Shown piece by piece: positions 34,241-45,000 of a DNA stretch of 64,000 nucleotides. The notes under the pieces are model-generated. The model saw only the letters and a list, made by a program, of their open reading frames with translations, had not been told where the DNA came from and did no database searches. Positions within the stretch are counted from its first letter, which is position 1. Each line of letters opens with the position of its first letter. Source of the stretch: Oceanobacillus profundus (GTDB lineage: Bacteria; Bacillota; Bacilli; Bacillales; Amphibacillaceae); the NCBI RefSeq assembly GCF_003515705.1, contig NZ_QWEH01000007.1:124001-188000 (forward strand), written 5' to 3'. A program made the translations under genes and the position numbers.

Positions 34241-34264
34241 GTGTTATAATTGTAATGCATTACA
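34222..34264 (+). promoter_or_regulatory. Promoter with perfect palindromic operator
   Basis: TCGTCA (34222-34227, four of six matches to TTGACA) lies 17 bases before a perfect TATAAT (34245-34250). Immediately after it is TGTAATGCATTACA (34251-34264), a perfect 14-base palindrome that would cover the start site. The ribosome site AAGGAG of the next gene begins at the end of the palindrome. The placement strongly suggests a repressor or activator site. Confidence 0.75.
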
Positions 34265-34277
34265 AGGAGAACGGAGT

Positions 34278-35786
34278 GTGTTAGATATGCCTGATTTAGA
34301 CGAACAAAAATATGTGCGAGTAGGCGAATCAACAGATACAGACTTAATTATTAAGGGACCTCAAAATATCATTGTAAATCAAGTTGTTTTAGACTTTGAA
34401 GAAACCTATATTTTTCCTAAAGAGCCATCTTTATATCAGAGTGAAGAGCCAACTAACTTACAGTTTCACTTAGAGAATATAAATGAAAAAACATCTGTGA
34501 CAATTCCATATCGTAATCGATTGACCCATACGGAAGCAAAGTATGCATCACTCTACCAATATGATATTGAGCTAAATAAATGGGAAACAATTGATTTCTT
34601 CCATAATCAAGAGGAGAAGACATTCGAGTGTGAAGTAGCCAAAGATGGATATTTAGTTGTATTCACAAACACATATTGGTACTCAACAATCACGCAAAAG
34701 CTTGCAGATGAATATCCTCAATGGACAAGGATTCGTAAATACAAGGAAAGTATAGGACAGCAGTTTCTAAACTTCTATGGAATGAATTTTGAAGAAGTCG
34801 AATCCTGGTTAAATTGGATTGATGACCAAAAGCATCTAACAAAGACAGATGTTCATGTTTTAGATTGGGTCTATGTATACCCATTAATAGAAGTTAAACA
34901 AAATGATATCATTCAATTGTTTTACCAAAAAGAGAGTCAGACACATATTATTCCAATCATCGAAGATATTAAGGGCTTCTTTAATAACGACACAAACCAG
35001 GGTGGAATGATTGATTATGAGGATCGTAGGTTTTATTCAAAATCAATGATTGATGAAATTAGAGGGATAGTTCGAAATGAGAATGGTATCAAAGAATTTA
35101 AATCAAACCCTATACCCTATCACATCTGGAATACCTTTGATGAATTTGGATTGCTCTTAAATGTAAAACGTCTTCATCTAGAGAACAATAAAGATTTCAA
35201 GGAAAGATTGTTAGATGTATTCCGATATCCTGCAAATAGTTCTAAGACAGGTATTGGACATGGCATAGCAAGAGAGTTAAATCTCATTAAGCGAACGAAT
35301 GGAAAAGAGCTCCTTTGGGAGAACGATCAAAAATCATTGCTGATACATAATAGGAGCGGGCTTCCGATTGACATTGATAGCCTACGAGTAGACTATCAGC
35401 CGTTAAGCGACGATCAATATGAGATTCTTAATAACAAGCATATTTTAATTCATCCATTAAGGAGATATCAAAAGCATATTATCAGCTTCATTTATGGATT
35501 AGATAAGCATGAATTGCATAATAAGAATGATATTAATTTACAAAAGATGATGTATCAAGAAAACGGCCAAGCAACTGGTAAGCTAATCGAATGGGTGTCT
35601 TATATCAATACGGTGGCTCCAATAATGTGGAATCGGTTTAAATGGGATGAAGGATACTGGGATACCGTTTCTAAAGAATTATCAGGGCTTGGCTATATTC
35701 CAAACATGTGGGATAGTGACATGTCAGTTTGGAAAGATTATAAGTTTCTTATTAATAGATGGGAGGATGGGCAGATATGGAAATAG
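34278..35786 (+). CDS. Tail/baseplate protein, 502 aa
   Basis: GTG 34278 lies eight bases after AAGGAG; ATG 34287 is the alternative start. Residues 1-130 are beta-rich; residues about 140-190 (STITQKLADEYPQWTRIRKY, SIGQQFLNFYGMNFEEVESW) and 300-350 (NKDFKERLLDVFRYPANSSK, GIGHGIARELNLIKR) follow the pattern of tail proteins that join baseplate and fibres in large Bacillus phages. This is pattern memory, not a verified match. First gene of a new transcription unit, and its end overlaps the next start by ten bases, so it likely assembles with the giant that follows. Confidence 0.55.
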   Translation: MLDMPDLDEQKYVRVGESTDTDLIIKGPQNIIVNQVVLDFEETYIFPKEPSLYQSEEPTNLQFHLENINEKTSVTIPYRNRLTHTEAKYASLYQYDIELNKWETIDFFHNQEEKTFECEVAKDGYLVVFTNTYWYSTITQKLADEYPQWTRIRKYKESIGQQFLNFYGMNFEEVESWLNWIDDQKHLTKTDVHVLDWVYVYPLIEVKQNDIIQLFYQKESQTHIIPIIEDIKGFFNNDTNQGGMIDYEDRRFYSKSMIDEIRGIVRNENGIKEFKSNPIPYHIWNTFDEFGLLLNVKRLHLENNKDFKERLLDVFRYPANSSKTGIGHGIARELNLIKRTNGKELLWENDQKSLLIHNRSGLPIDIDSLRVDYQPLSDDQYEILNNKHILIHPLRRYQKHIISFIYGLDKHELHNKNDINLQKMMYQENGQATGKLIEWVSYINTVAPIMWNRFKWDEGYWDTVSKELSGLGYIPNMWDSDMSVWKDYKFLINRWEDGQIWK

Positions 35787-38700
35787 ATGAAAATGTTAAT
35801 CCTGATTCATTTGAAAGAGACGATGCTTATGAATTGGGACGAAACGATGAAGATTTTGAAATAGATCCTTGGGAAGATAAAAGAAGCAGGAAGGACCCTA
35901 TTACTTCTAAAGGTCAATCAACATTACTTCACACTCAAGGAAAAGAGAGCTATGAAGAAGTTAATGCCATTCGTTCAGGGATAGGAGATAACGATGATTT
36001 ATATGTTAAAGTCCCTCAAGAAGAAGTCATTGAAGAATCCTTTCAATATGCGGCACGTCATCGAGGGAGAAAAAAGCACGAGACTGTTATTTACTCAGAA
36101 ATACCTTTTGAATATGGCATTCACTATAAAGGGGAAGAGCTAGTAACTGATAATGAACAACCTTATGACCATCGTGTTGATGCATATCCGGGTAAGACAA
36201 TGAAATATGAGGTTACACAAAAAGACCCTCAGCCAACGAAAAGAAATTGGGAAGCTCAGATGAATGTTCATTCTAGGGTAAAGCAAGACATTTTAGAGTA
36301 TGCGGTTAATTGGAAGGGAAAAGCAGCCACTGAAGCTGTTTCGGGTGCTGCTGACTTGTTTACAAGTGCCAATGGACACTTTATCGGACCTGGGCCAAGA
36401 TCTGTTTGGAACAAGTCAGGTAACTTTGTCAGGGAAATTGACAACCGCTCCCATGCTAGTGGAATCATCGCAAAAGAGTTTTATGATTGGTCAGATTACG
36501 AAGCTGAGTATGAATTTAAAACAGTAAAAGCAACTGGTCTTCGTGATGATCCAATAACAAAACGTGTTACCTCTGATGGCCGTTTAATAGATGAGCCAGG
36601 TGCAGATGATGACGTATTGGGATTCATTTTTCGTGCAAAGAGTAACCGAAAAGATTTTTACATTTTTGTGTGGGAAGGTGACGACTTATTAATTAGTGGA
36701 TGGAGACCAGGAAGCCTTAGTGGATATAATATGCTCACAGGTAATATTTCTGGTTCGTATTCTCATACGAAAGCAGAAAATCAATATGCCAAATTTATGG
36801 GCAATACAAACCTTTCACGTATAGGAGTAAGCAACTACTACAGTGGAATGCGTTTGTCATCTGCACAGTTGGCAAACTACCGATCCCTGCAGAACGATCA
36901 AGGTTGGGGTAAGCAGCATTACAGAGTGTATAAAGTAACCAATGGCGTTATGCGTCAAGTGAATCTAACTTATAGTGGTAACGGCAGAGGTTGGAGACAA
37001 GATTGGGCAAACATGAATTGGAAAAATAGTGTAAAAATACGATGCACTGGCAGAGAAGTTAAAATATATACACAAAGCTACAAGCAAGGAAACTATAAGC
37101 CAGATGGATATCAGCTTGCAGCACGATTTAATGTAAGTAGTGGCTTTAGTAGTGGGAGTGTAGGGCTTGCAACTTTCTCTCAATCCGTACAGTTTGAAAA
37201 GATATCTGTAACTAGGTGGGATAATATATCAGGTAGAAAGCCTGAAACAGGGTGGAATACGTATAAAGACCCAGGTTCTAAACAAATATCTTCATCGGGT
37301 AGAAACTATGTGAATAGTGATGCAAGAGCAGCCGCTAGAAGTCAAACTGGTTTAAGGAATCCAGATTATGAAATAACAAGTGTTACTGGTGTGATTAGAG
37401 ACAAATCAAAAGGAACAATGAGTGCCTCATTAAATAATCCAGTGACAGTGCGAACAAATAACCCACAAGATGCAGGAGAGATACGGACTCATGCTATTGT
37501 AAAAAAAGGAAGTGTAACTATCACTCCTGAAGAAATATCACCAGCTACGGCTCAAGTTGTTTTCACAAGTGCTAATTCTGTTTTTGGAAAGGATTTAAAG
37601 AATTATATAAACAAAAATCCTAACCTTATCTTTGAGAATTATGATTTGCAAATTAATGTTCCTTCTAATCCGCTAGATGACTGGGACCTAGAAGGTGAAC
37701 GGTTCACGATGTGGAGAAGAAATCCAAAGGTCATTGAAACAACTAAATCATTTGAAGATAAAGTCTACGCATACCAAGGATGGATTCAATCTATTGATTG
37801 TAGAAAAGAATTTGATGGTTTAAAGTGGGCAACGTATCATTTGAAGCCAATCGACCAAACAATCAATGATGATTATGATGAGATTGAATTGAAAAATGAA
37901 AAAGTCTACATGAAAACAACAGAATGGTATATGGGAACATATCCAGCTGATATCAAAAGTGATGGAATTGTTACAAATAAAAAACATGTATTTGTTGATA
38001 TTCCTCCAATGCCAGAACACTATGTGGAACCAACCACAGAAGAAGTGATGTATCATGGATATGAAGATGTAGAGTTTCTTTTGATTCAGATTAAGCCTAG
38101 CCTAACGAATGAAGTATGGATGGGATTCAAAAGCAGCTTTAATGAAATGAATACTAATATTACAGCTCAACCTATCAATATTATAAATGGGAGACCCATT
38201 ATAAAAACAAATAAAATTAATGACCAAGTAGAAATACATTGTGAAGATAGACCAAGGCTAGTTCCTTGGACATCAGGGAAGTACATCGGCTATGGGAAGG
38301 TTAACGGTAGAAGACCATTCTTTAAAGATGGATTAGGTAAAGCAGATATGATTGATGTTCCTACCGATGTTGTTTATATACCTGACCATTTAATTAGTGT
38401 TACAGGACCATATATTGACGTAAGTGATGAACGAATAAATTACAGAATTCATCAAACTAATGATACAGTTGATTTTTCTTCAAACTATATGGATGCATAC
38501 ATTTGGTTTACAGATTGGTATAGCGAATGGAAAGAATGTAATGATATTTTTAAAGTAAAATCGAATGAAGTTCTTTCCATAGATGACCCAATCAAATTAG
38601 ACTTAAGCAATGACCAAACATATGATATGGCTGACACTATTATTGATAAGTTTGAAGTGATTAGTACGAATCCATTTGTTGATGTATGGACAGAAGATGT

Positions 38701-41700
38701 AAGAGGAGAGGGAGCAGGATGGCAAGGTTCTTATTATCAGTTCCCGCTAATTTCCAATATCATTTCTGAAAGTGTGCAAGTAGATGGCAATTATCATGAA
38801 ATGATTCAAAACTACACAGTAAAGAATTACATGACTGATGTTGCAGTAACCATTCAATCAGATGACCCTATTCATATTTTAGAAGTTACACTTGATGGTG
38901 ATCCAGTATCAAACAGTAGTAGTAATGGTTGGAGCTACAGTAATAAAATCTTAAGATTACAGGGATCTGCTATTAATCCTGGGGAGCTTGCTATTCATTA
39001 TAGCTCAGGAAGTGTTAATAGGCGTTACACTTTAAATAAAAAACATGGGCAGGGTATAACTGTATTTCATAAAGGTGAGGTTTTACCTTCAAGTGCATAT
39101 CAAATTGTAGATGGAAAAGAAATTTATATACCTAGTCAAACTTTAAATAAGTATGATTGGATACATGTTCAGTCATACATTAGTGAATCTCAATTCAAAC
39201 CGGGAATGAAAAACTACCTTGGTGATTTTGTTGGAAGTCGTATGGACCCAGAAATATGGTTCGATTGGGGAGATGGAACACCGCTGACTGCATTTCAAAC
39301 AGAACCTATACCAATGACGCTTCAAATGTTTGCAGCATCATCAAAGATTCCATTTCAATATGATTTAGAGATGGAGGCAGTATACCCACGACACGAAGTT
39401 GTAGATATATCAAACTTCACAGGAGAATGGGAGCAATTTGATACAATGCCCGTTGAAGAAGGCGGTCTAAATGGGCCAGGAGATTGGCATGGACCACCTG
39501 AAGAAGGATACCCTGAAGTGACAAATCTCAGGAACCAAAATGGAAACTCTGGTTGGTATAATCCAAATCATGCAGATTTAACAGACTACACATTCGAATT
39601 TACTGTGCAGGTACGTGGTGGAGATGACGACATGTACGGAGCTATCTTTAAGTTTGATGAAGATACGCTTAACCATTATTCATTTGAGTGGGATGCATAT
39701 CATTCAATTGGCAGTGGAGGTACAGGAGTCAGGGGAATGGCAGTATATAAAAACATATGTCAAAATCCTGAGAATAAAGGGATTGGAAGATTGGAATATA
39801 CAAGAACAGAACTGATTCATCTGCCTATATCTTGGACTGCAAACGCAAACGAAATCAATAAGATAAAGGTTAGTGCAATTGGAAATCAAATCAAGGTGTG
39901 GACAAATGATATACTTCGGTTTGATATAGTCGATACTGACGAGCCACTGATGAAAGGAGCTTGGGGTCCAGTAACAAGATCGCAGCCTAATACTTTCTTC
40001 TGGGATTTTTCTATGGAATATTTTGATCGTGTAACACCTAAGGAAGAGCCAAGATTCAGAACACCTATGACATTTGAAATAGAGCGACCTGTGATTGATG
40101 AGGAGCCAATGATTGAAGTTCATTTAAATAATCAAGTGCAAAGCTATTTACTAGCTGCATTAAATGATTTTGCTTTAGAAAAAGGATTGACACAAAATGA
40201 TATTGTAGCTATTGAGTATTATATTAGAAGTGATCAAAGTCCATATAAAGCTTACTTTAAGCACAATCAATCAGAAATAGGTGTGCAAACAAATATAGGT
40301 GAGGCAGAGGTGTATGCATTGGTCGAGGGGCAAGAGCCCCCTCAAAGTCCACCAGTGAATAAAGAGATACCTAATCAGGAAGAGCCAGAGATTGATCCAA
40401 TTAAATTACCTGAAGCAAATCCAAAAGATAATTTTGCAGCTAGTTGGAGTGGATATTTGTATGCACCTGAAACAGGAATCTATGATTTTCAAGTCAATGT
40501 AGATGATGCAGTACGAATGTGGGTAAATAATCACTTAATCATTGATGAGTGGGTTGAGAGTAAGGGTTCTAATTATTCGGCTTCAACTTACTTAGAGGGA
40601 GGGAAGTGGTACCCAGTTAAAATTAACTATGCTGAAGTATTTGAAAAAGCTCATATCTTCCTGGAGTGGAAAACACCATCAGGTAGCCTGCAGCGTATAG
40701 GAGCTGAGAATGTCACACCATACCTTGGTTATAAGATTAAAGCTGAAGTAAAAGAAGAAACACCAAAGCCGTGGAATCCGCTCATTCATAATGGATATTA
40801 TTATTATAACGAAAAAGAAAATTATCTGTATGCAAAAGAGATTAGATATACGATAGAAGATGAAACAAATCAATTCTTTATAACACCACGGCCACGTCAA
40901 GGTAGCCCAATTATTCTTGAATCGAACCAAGGAGTGTTATATCGAAAAGTTAATTTCTATAATGAAAGTGATGAGCTCACATTAACAAACAGAGAAGTAT
41001 TCCATGGTAATTATCGTAACAAGTACTACTTGCAGTATAGTGATATTGATCAGTCAACTTTAGAAGTATTTGTTAATGAACAAGCAGTATCGAATCTCTT
41101 TGATGCTTCAGACTCATCCATAACCTTTGCTTCAAGCTATTCAAAAGAAGATAAGATAGAAATAAGATATCGATTAAAAAACAGCTTTTATATTGATATG
41201 AATGCAAACGTGCTAAAAGATGAAGCAAGAGTTCAAGTCCATAATCCAGAAAACATAAAAGGAGCCACAATTAAATATGAAGGGCATTTCACAAGTCCTT
41301 TTTATAGAGAGAGTGGAGTCCTTTCAAACCCGATATTAAACCATAATCATAAAGGGTTCCTTTATCTCACAAATAAGCTTGATATAGAGCCGAAAAATGT
41401 TAAAATTAATGTATCTCCAAACACTATAAGTGTACAAGGTCAGGATAAGGTTAATGTGACAGCACAAGTATTTGATCGTCATCATAATCCTGTTCAAAAT
41501 AAAGAAGTAAAAATCTTGCGTGATGAAATTCAAATTGCCAGTGGAATAACAAATGCAGCTGGTGAGTTTTACTATCAAGATGTTCCACTCATTAATGAAG
41601 AGCTGTATAGTGTTTACAGAGTGGAATGCGATGAGATTGAAAATAGTGCATTGCTTAACTTCTTTGTTGATCGTAAAGAGAAGCGTAGTTACATTGAACT

Positions 41701-41992
41701 TAAAGCTGGAAAAGGTTCTTTAATTGCAGGTTCACAAGATAGTGTAGAAATATATGCGACTCTACGGAGTGATACATGGCATATACTTCCTAATCAAACA
41801 ATTCGTTTTGAATGGAAAGACACACATAATGTAATGCATTCCGAAGAAGTTAAAACAGACAGCAAAGGATTAGCTCAATTAAGCATATCTAGTAAAAGTC
41901 AGAAAAATGGGGTTGTATTTGTAACTGCTACTTATACAATGGAAGAAGAACATGCTAAAAGCAGCTTATATATTAAAGTTATCGGGGGATAA
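35777..41992 (+). CDS. Giant tail fibre/adhesin with lectin-like, PA14 and Ig-like domains
   Basis: 2071 residues from ATG 35777, with GGGAGG at 35761-35766; an ATG at 35759 is in frame but precedes that site. Two lectin-like jelly-roll regions carry the signature DDDVLGFIFRAK (about residue 276) and DDDMYGAIFKF (about 1282), resembling thrombospondin C-terminal or ConA-like domains. A PA14 domain lies at about 1551-1655 (SWSGYLYAPETGIYDFQVNV, DDAVRMWVNNHLIIDEW). Two invasin-type Ig-like domains end the protein (about 1871-2071, ISVQGQDKVNVTAQVFDRHH, GITNAAGEF). PA14 and lectin folds bind sugars; Ig-like domains act as rigid stalks or surface-binding parts. The gene ends inside a terminator hairpin. 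Paralogous in part to the next gene. Confidence 0.75.
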   Translation: MEIDENVNPDSFERDDAYELGRNDEDFEIDPWEDKRSRKDPITSKGQSTLLHTQGKESYEEVNAIRSGIGDNDDLYVKVPQEEVIEESFQYAARHRGRKKHETVIYSEIPFEYGIHYKGEELVTDNEQPYDHRVDAYPGKTMKYEVTQKDPQPTKRNWEAQMNVHSRVKQDILEYAVNWKGKAATEAVSGAADLFTSANGHFIGPGPRSVWNKSGNFVREIDNRSHASGIIAKEFYDWSDYEAEYEFKTVKATGLRDDPITKRVTSDGRLIDEPGADDDVLGFIFRAKSNRKDFYIFVWEGDDLLISGWRPGSLSGYNMLTGNISGSYSHTKAENQYAKFMGNTNLSRIGVSNYYSGMRLSSAQLANYRSLQNDQGWGKQHYRVYKVTNGVMRQVNLTYSGNGRGWRQDWANMNWKNSVKIRCTGREVKIYTQSYKQGNYKPDGYQLAARFNVSSGFSSGSVGLATFSQSVQFEKISVTRWDNISGRKPETGWNTYKDPGSKQISSSGRNYVNSDARAAARSQTGLRNPDYEITSVTGVIRDKSKGTMSASLNNPVTVRTNNPQDAGEIRTHAIVKKGSVTITPEEISPATAQVVFTSANSVFGKDLKNYINKNPNLIFENYDLQINVPSNPLDDWDLEGERFTMWRRNPKVIETTKSFEDKVYAYQGWIQSIDCRKEFDGLKWATYHLKPIDQTINDDYDEIELKNEKVYMKTTEWYMGTYPADIKSDGIVTNKKHVFVDIPPMPEHYVEPTTEEVMYHGYEDVEFLLIQIKPSLTNEVWMGFKSSFNEMNTNITAQPINIINGRPIIKTNKINDQVEIHCEDRPRLVPWTSGKYIGYGKVNGRRPFFKDGLGKADMIDVPTDVVYIPDHLISVTGPYIDVSDERINYRIHQTNDTVDFSSNYMDAYIWFTDWYSEWKECNDIFKVKSNEVLSIDDPIKLDLSNDQTYDMADTIIDKFEVISTNPFVDVWTEDVRGEGAGWQGSYYQFPLISNIISESVQVDGNYHEMIQNYTVKNYMTDVAVTIQSDDPIHILEVTLDGDPVSNSSSNGWSYSNKILRLQGSAINPGELAIHYSSGSVNRRYTLNKKHGQGITVFHKGEVLPSSAYQIVDGKEIYIPSQTLNKYDWIHVQSYISESQFKPGMKNYLGDFVGSRMDPEIWFDWGDGTPLTAFQTEPIPMTLQMFAASSKIPFQYDLEMEAVYPRHEVVDISNFTGEWEQFDTMPVEEGGLNGPGDWHGPPEEGYPEVTNLRNQNGNSGWYNPNHADLTDYTFEFTVQVRGGDDDMYGAIFKFDEDTLNHYSFEWDAYHSIGSGGTGVRGMAVYKNICQNPENKGIGRLEYTRTELIHLPISWTANANEINKIKVSAIGNQIKVWTNDILRFDIVDTDEPLMKGAWGPVTRSQPNTFFWDFSMEYFDRVTPKEEPRFRTPMTFEIERPVIDEEPMIEVHLNNQVQSYLLAALNDFALEKGLTQNDIVAIEYYIRSDQSPYKAYFKHNQSEIGVQTNIGEAEVYALVEGQEPPQSPPVNKEIPNQEEPEIDPIKLPEANPKDNFAASWSGYLYAPETGIYDFQVNVDDAVRMWVNNHLIIDEWVESKGSNYSASTYLEGGKWYPVKINYAEVFEKAHIFLEWKTPSGSLQRIGAENVTPYLGYKIKAEVKEETPKPWNPLIHNGYYYYNEKENYLYAKEIRYTIEDETNQFFITPRPRQGSPIILESNQGVLYRKVNFYNESDELTLTNREVFHGNYRNKYYLQYSDIDQSTLEVFVNEQAVSNLFDASDSSITFASSYSKEDKIEIRYRLKNSFYIDMNANVLKDEARVQVHNPENIKGATIKYEGHFTSPFYRESGVLSNPILNHNHKGFLYLTNKLDIEPKNVKINVSPNTISVQGQDKVNVTAQVFDRHHNPVQNKEVKILRDEIQIASGITNAAGEFYYQDVPLINEELYSVYRVECDEIENSALLNFFVDRKEKRSYIELKAGKGSLIAGSQDSVEIYATLRSDTWHILPNQTIRFEWKDTHNVMHSEEVKTDSKGLAQLSISSKSQKNGVVFVTATYTMEEEHAKSSLYIKVIGG

Positions 41993-42008
41993 TTCCCCCT
42001 TTACTTTA
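41984..42008 (+). terminator. Intrinsic terminator overlapping a stop codon
   Basis: GGGGGA (41984-41989) and TCCCCC (41994-41999) form a GC-rich stem around a four-base loop that includes part of the TAA stop, followed by TTTACTTT. The short and imperfect T tail suggests partial read-through, so it may lower expression of the next giant rather than block it. No clear promoter is seen before the next GTG. Confidence 0.7.
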
Positions 42009-42028
42009 ACCAAAAAGGAGTGATATGA

Positions 42029-45000
42029 GTGGCAAATGAAAAGCATATAAAAGCTTATCAAGATAAGTTAGAAGATGGCACATACACAATGCGTATAGGT
42101 GATGAGGTACCGGAGGGAGATGTTAATCTTGCATACATACATACGCCAAGATTAGATAATGAAGAAAATATTGCAATGGTTAATACATCTCATATACCAG
42201 AGAATGTTATTCCATATGAACAAAGGGTTTCTTTAGTTGTACCAGATCATGAGGGAAAACTCTCCTATGCTGAGTTACAAAAAGGATTGGATTCTATAAA
42301 GGAAAAACCACCTTATTCTTTGTTTCCTACAAAAGATTTTAATCTGACAAGGCAATTTAAAAATAATCGATTAACAGTAGAAGATGCATTGTACTATAAA
42401 TTCGAGATAATGTATCACTATGATAGCCGTATTGGACAACCAAACAAAGTTGAGAAGTATACCGGTGATCAAATTAAATTAACAGATGAAAATGGACATC
42501 CATTATCCAATCAGATTAAATATGATATCTACGTAATGGCGATGGAAGAGAATCCTCATATTTATTGGGTTAAAGTTTATTTAGATAAAACAACAAATGA
42601 ATTAGATACTTTTAAGATACGATACAATCACATCGATAACGTTACTTCTAATCGTGATGTTCAGTCAGCTAAAACTGAATTAGAATTATATCGAAATCAA
42701 AGCAATGAGATCGTTGCTTACGGAAGATCGAGGCAGCTTGTAGAAGGTGGAAAGCTACGTATCATCAATGGGAATAGCGCATATGAGCCAACAACAAGAG
42801 AAGTCTTTGATAGTGCAGATGCAAATGATGAGGTCTATCATTTAGTTGAAAATCCTACACAAGATGGTTATGAGGTGTATGTTCCTCAAAAGGCTGAGGT
42901 AGACCCAAGACAAAAGCGAATATTTAATTATCGAATTGTGGCTAAATACAAAGATCCAACTGGTGTAGACCAGGAAGTGACAACAGGATATATTAACGAT
43001 TGGCTTATTCATCCAAACGCATTATTAAATCATGAAAAGTATGAGTTCACACAGGATTGGAAACAGCTAGGAATTCCGTATGGAGAGAGTCGGTTAAATG
43101 TTAAAGATATGATTCAAATTGCTCAACCAATTGGAACACCAACCGTTCCTCAAGAAGCAGTGTATGAAATACAAGATGCTGAGGGTAATCTCATGTACTC
43201 TACCACAGATGCAAATGACAATCCACTAGTAACTTCCATTATTCAAGAAAGTCAGAATTACTTTGGAGCAGCCAGAGGTGACGGATTAAGTGACGATACT
43301 TGGTCAAATGCTAAACATCCAAATGCCATACTAAAGAGCTTACCAATCGACCATCAAGTTAGTGTAATTGCTGAAAGGCAAAAAACCCAATGGGATTATA
43401 AGTTTAAAGTAGAAGGCGAAGGGTTTATAGGGGTGCCAACCGTCTATACTGGTAACTGGTGGGTTGATGCAAATATAGGAGTTTATAAAAATCTGTCTAG
43501 ATCTCCTATCAATTTTGCAAATAAAACCAATTGGAATACAATCGGAACAAGTAATGTAAACGATTGGGCAATCAAAACAGGTGCAAACGGAAAGAGTTAT
43601 CTTGATTTAGTAAAAAATCCTAATGATGTAAATGTCGCTGCCTTTTATCAAAAGAACGGACCAAAAGGTCAAAATATGAACAATGCAAAAGACTATGAAT
43701 TTAGTGCAAAGTTGAAAGTAGAAGATTCAGGTGATGATGACGTTGTAGGGATTGTTTTCCGTGTACAAGGTTCAAAAAATTATTATATGTTTGCATGGGA
43801 AAGAGATGCATTACTTTCGGATGATTATTACTACAGTAATGATGAATATCCAACAAACGTATCTACTAAACCTGAGATGAATGAAATGAACAGAATATTG
43901 CTTGGTTCGGGTGGATGTAGTGCTTTTCGCTATGACCCAAATATTCAATATAGTTCTCCAAAGACAAGTAATGAAAATTTCATCTTTAATGATTGGAATG
44001 ATTATACTGAATATGGATTTGGCAATAACAGAAAAAGAATATTTAAAGTGTCCCCAAGAACAAGCGGCTCTGCATATGTAGGATATAAATCTGCAGTAAG
44101 CGATCGTACAGGATGTTCATTTACAGACATAACCAACAAAGGTTACTTATATGAAACAGAAGAAGGAAGTAAAGGATGGACTCAAGGAAAAGAATATAAA
44201 ATCACAGTGGTTGTTACAGGTGATGTATTTAAAGTTTATATAAGTGAAAATCCAAACTCTAATGATAAAGGTATTCTTGTATGCGAAGCAAAAGACAACA
44301 CATATAAAAGCGGAAGCGTTGGTGTTAGTAGTATTTCACAACAGTGGGTTCAATGGGGTGATATGACATACAACGAAATGGAAGTTACTACGGTTTCTAC
44401 CAACAAACATCCTGTTACGTTTAATAGCAGCGAACAGGTTAGAACTAGTGAAAAGCGTGTAACAGAGCTTTTAAAAGAACCTATCAAGCAATCTGGAGCG
44501 AGCAATTATGAAGTCTTCAACTACACAGCATACAGTGATTATGCAGATATATTCTTAGACATCGATGAGAATGGCTATGGGTATGTATGGGCAAGAACAA
44601 CAAATAAATCTGCTGGAGGCACTAATATTGAACCTTGGTATACAGGTGATAATAATTTAGATGTATTTGGAAGCGGGCATGTAGAGTATCATGAAGATGG
44701 CCACTTTACCATAACTGTTAATCCAGAAAAGCTTCCAACTGATAAGGTTCCATATTTCGTGGAAGGATTCCGATGGAAAGAGCCAGTTATAACAAAAGGA
44801 GAAAATATTACAATCCGCTTAGGGGACGACAGAGAGAGTGTAGTTGTAGAAGCATCGGTTCCTCCAATAACACCATTAAACAAATGGACGACAATTTATC
44901 CTGAATCCATTCATAAAGCAGATGGCGTTATTCCTATTGCAACTCTTTTAGAGAAAAATGGAATAATTGAAAAGTTGAATATTCCTAAAGATATACCTAT

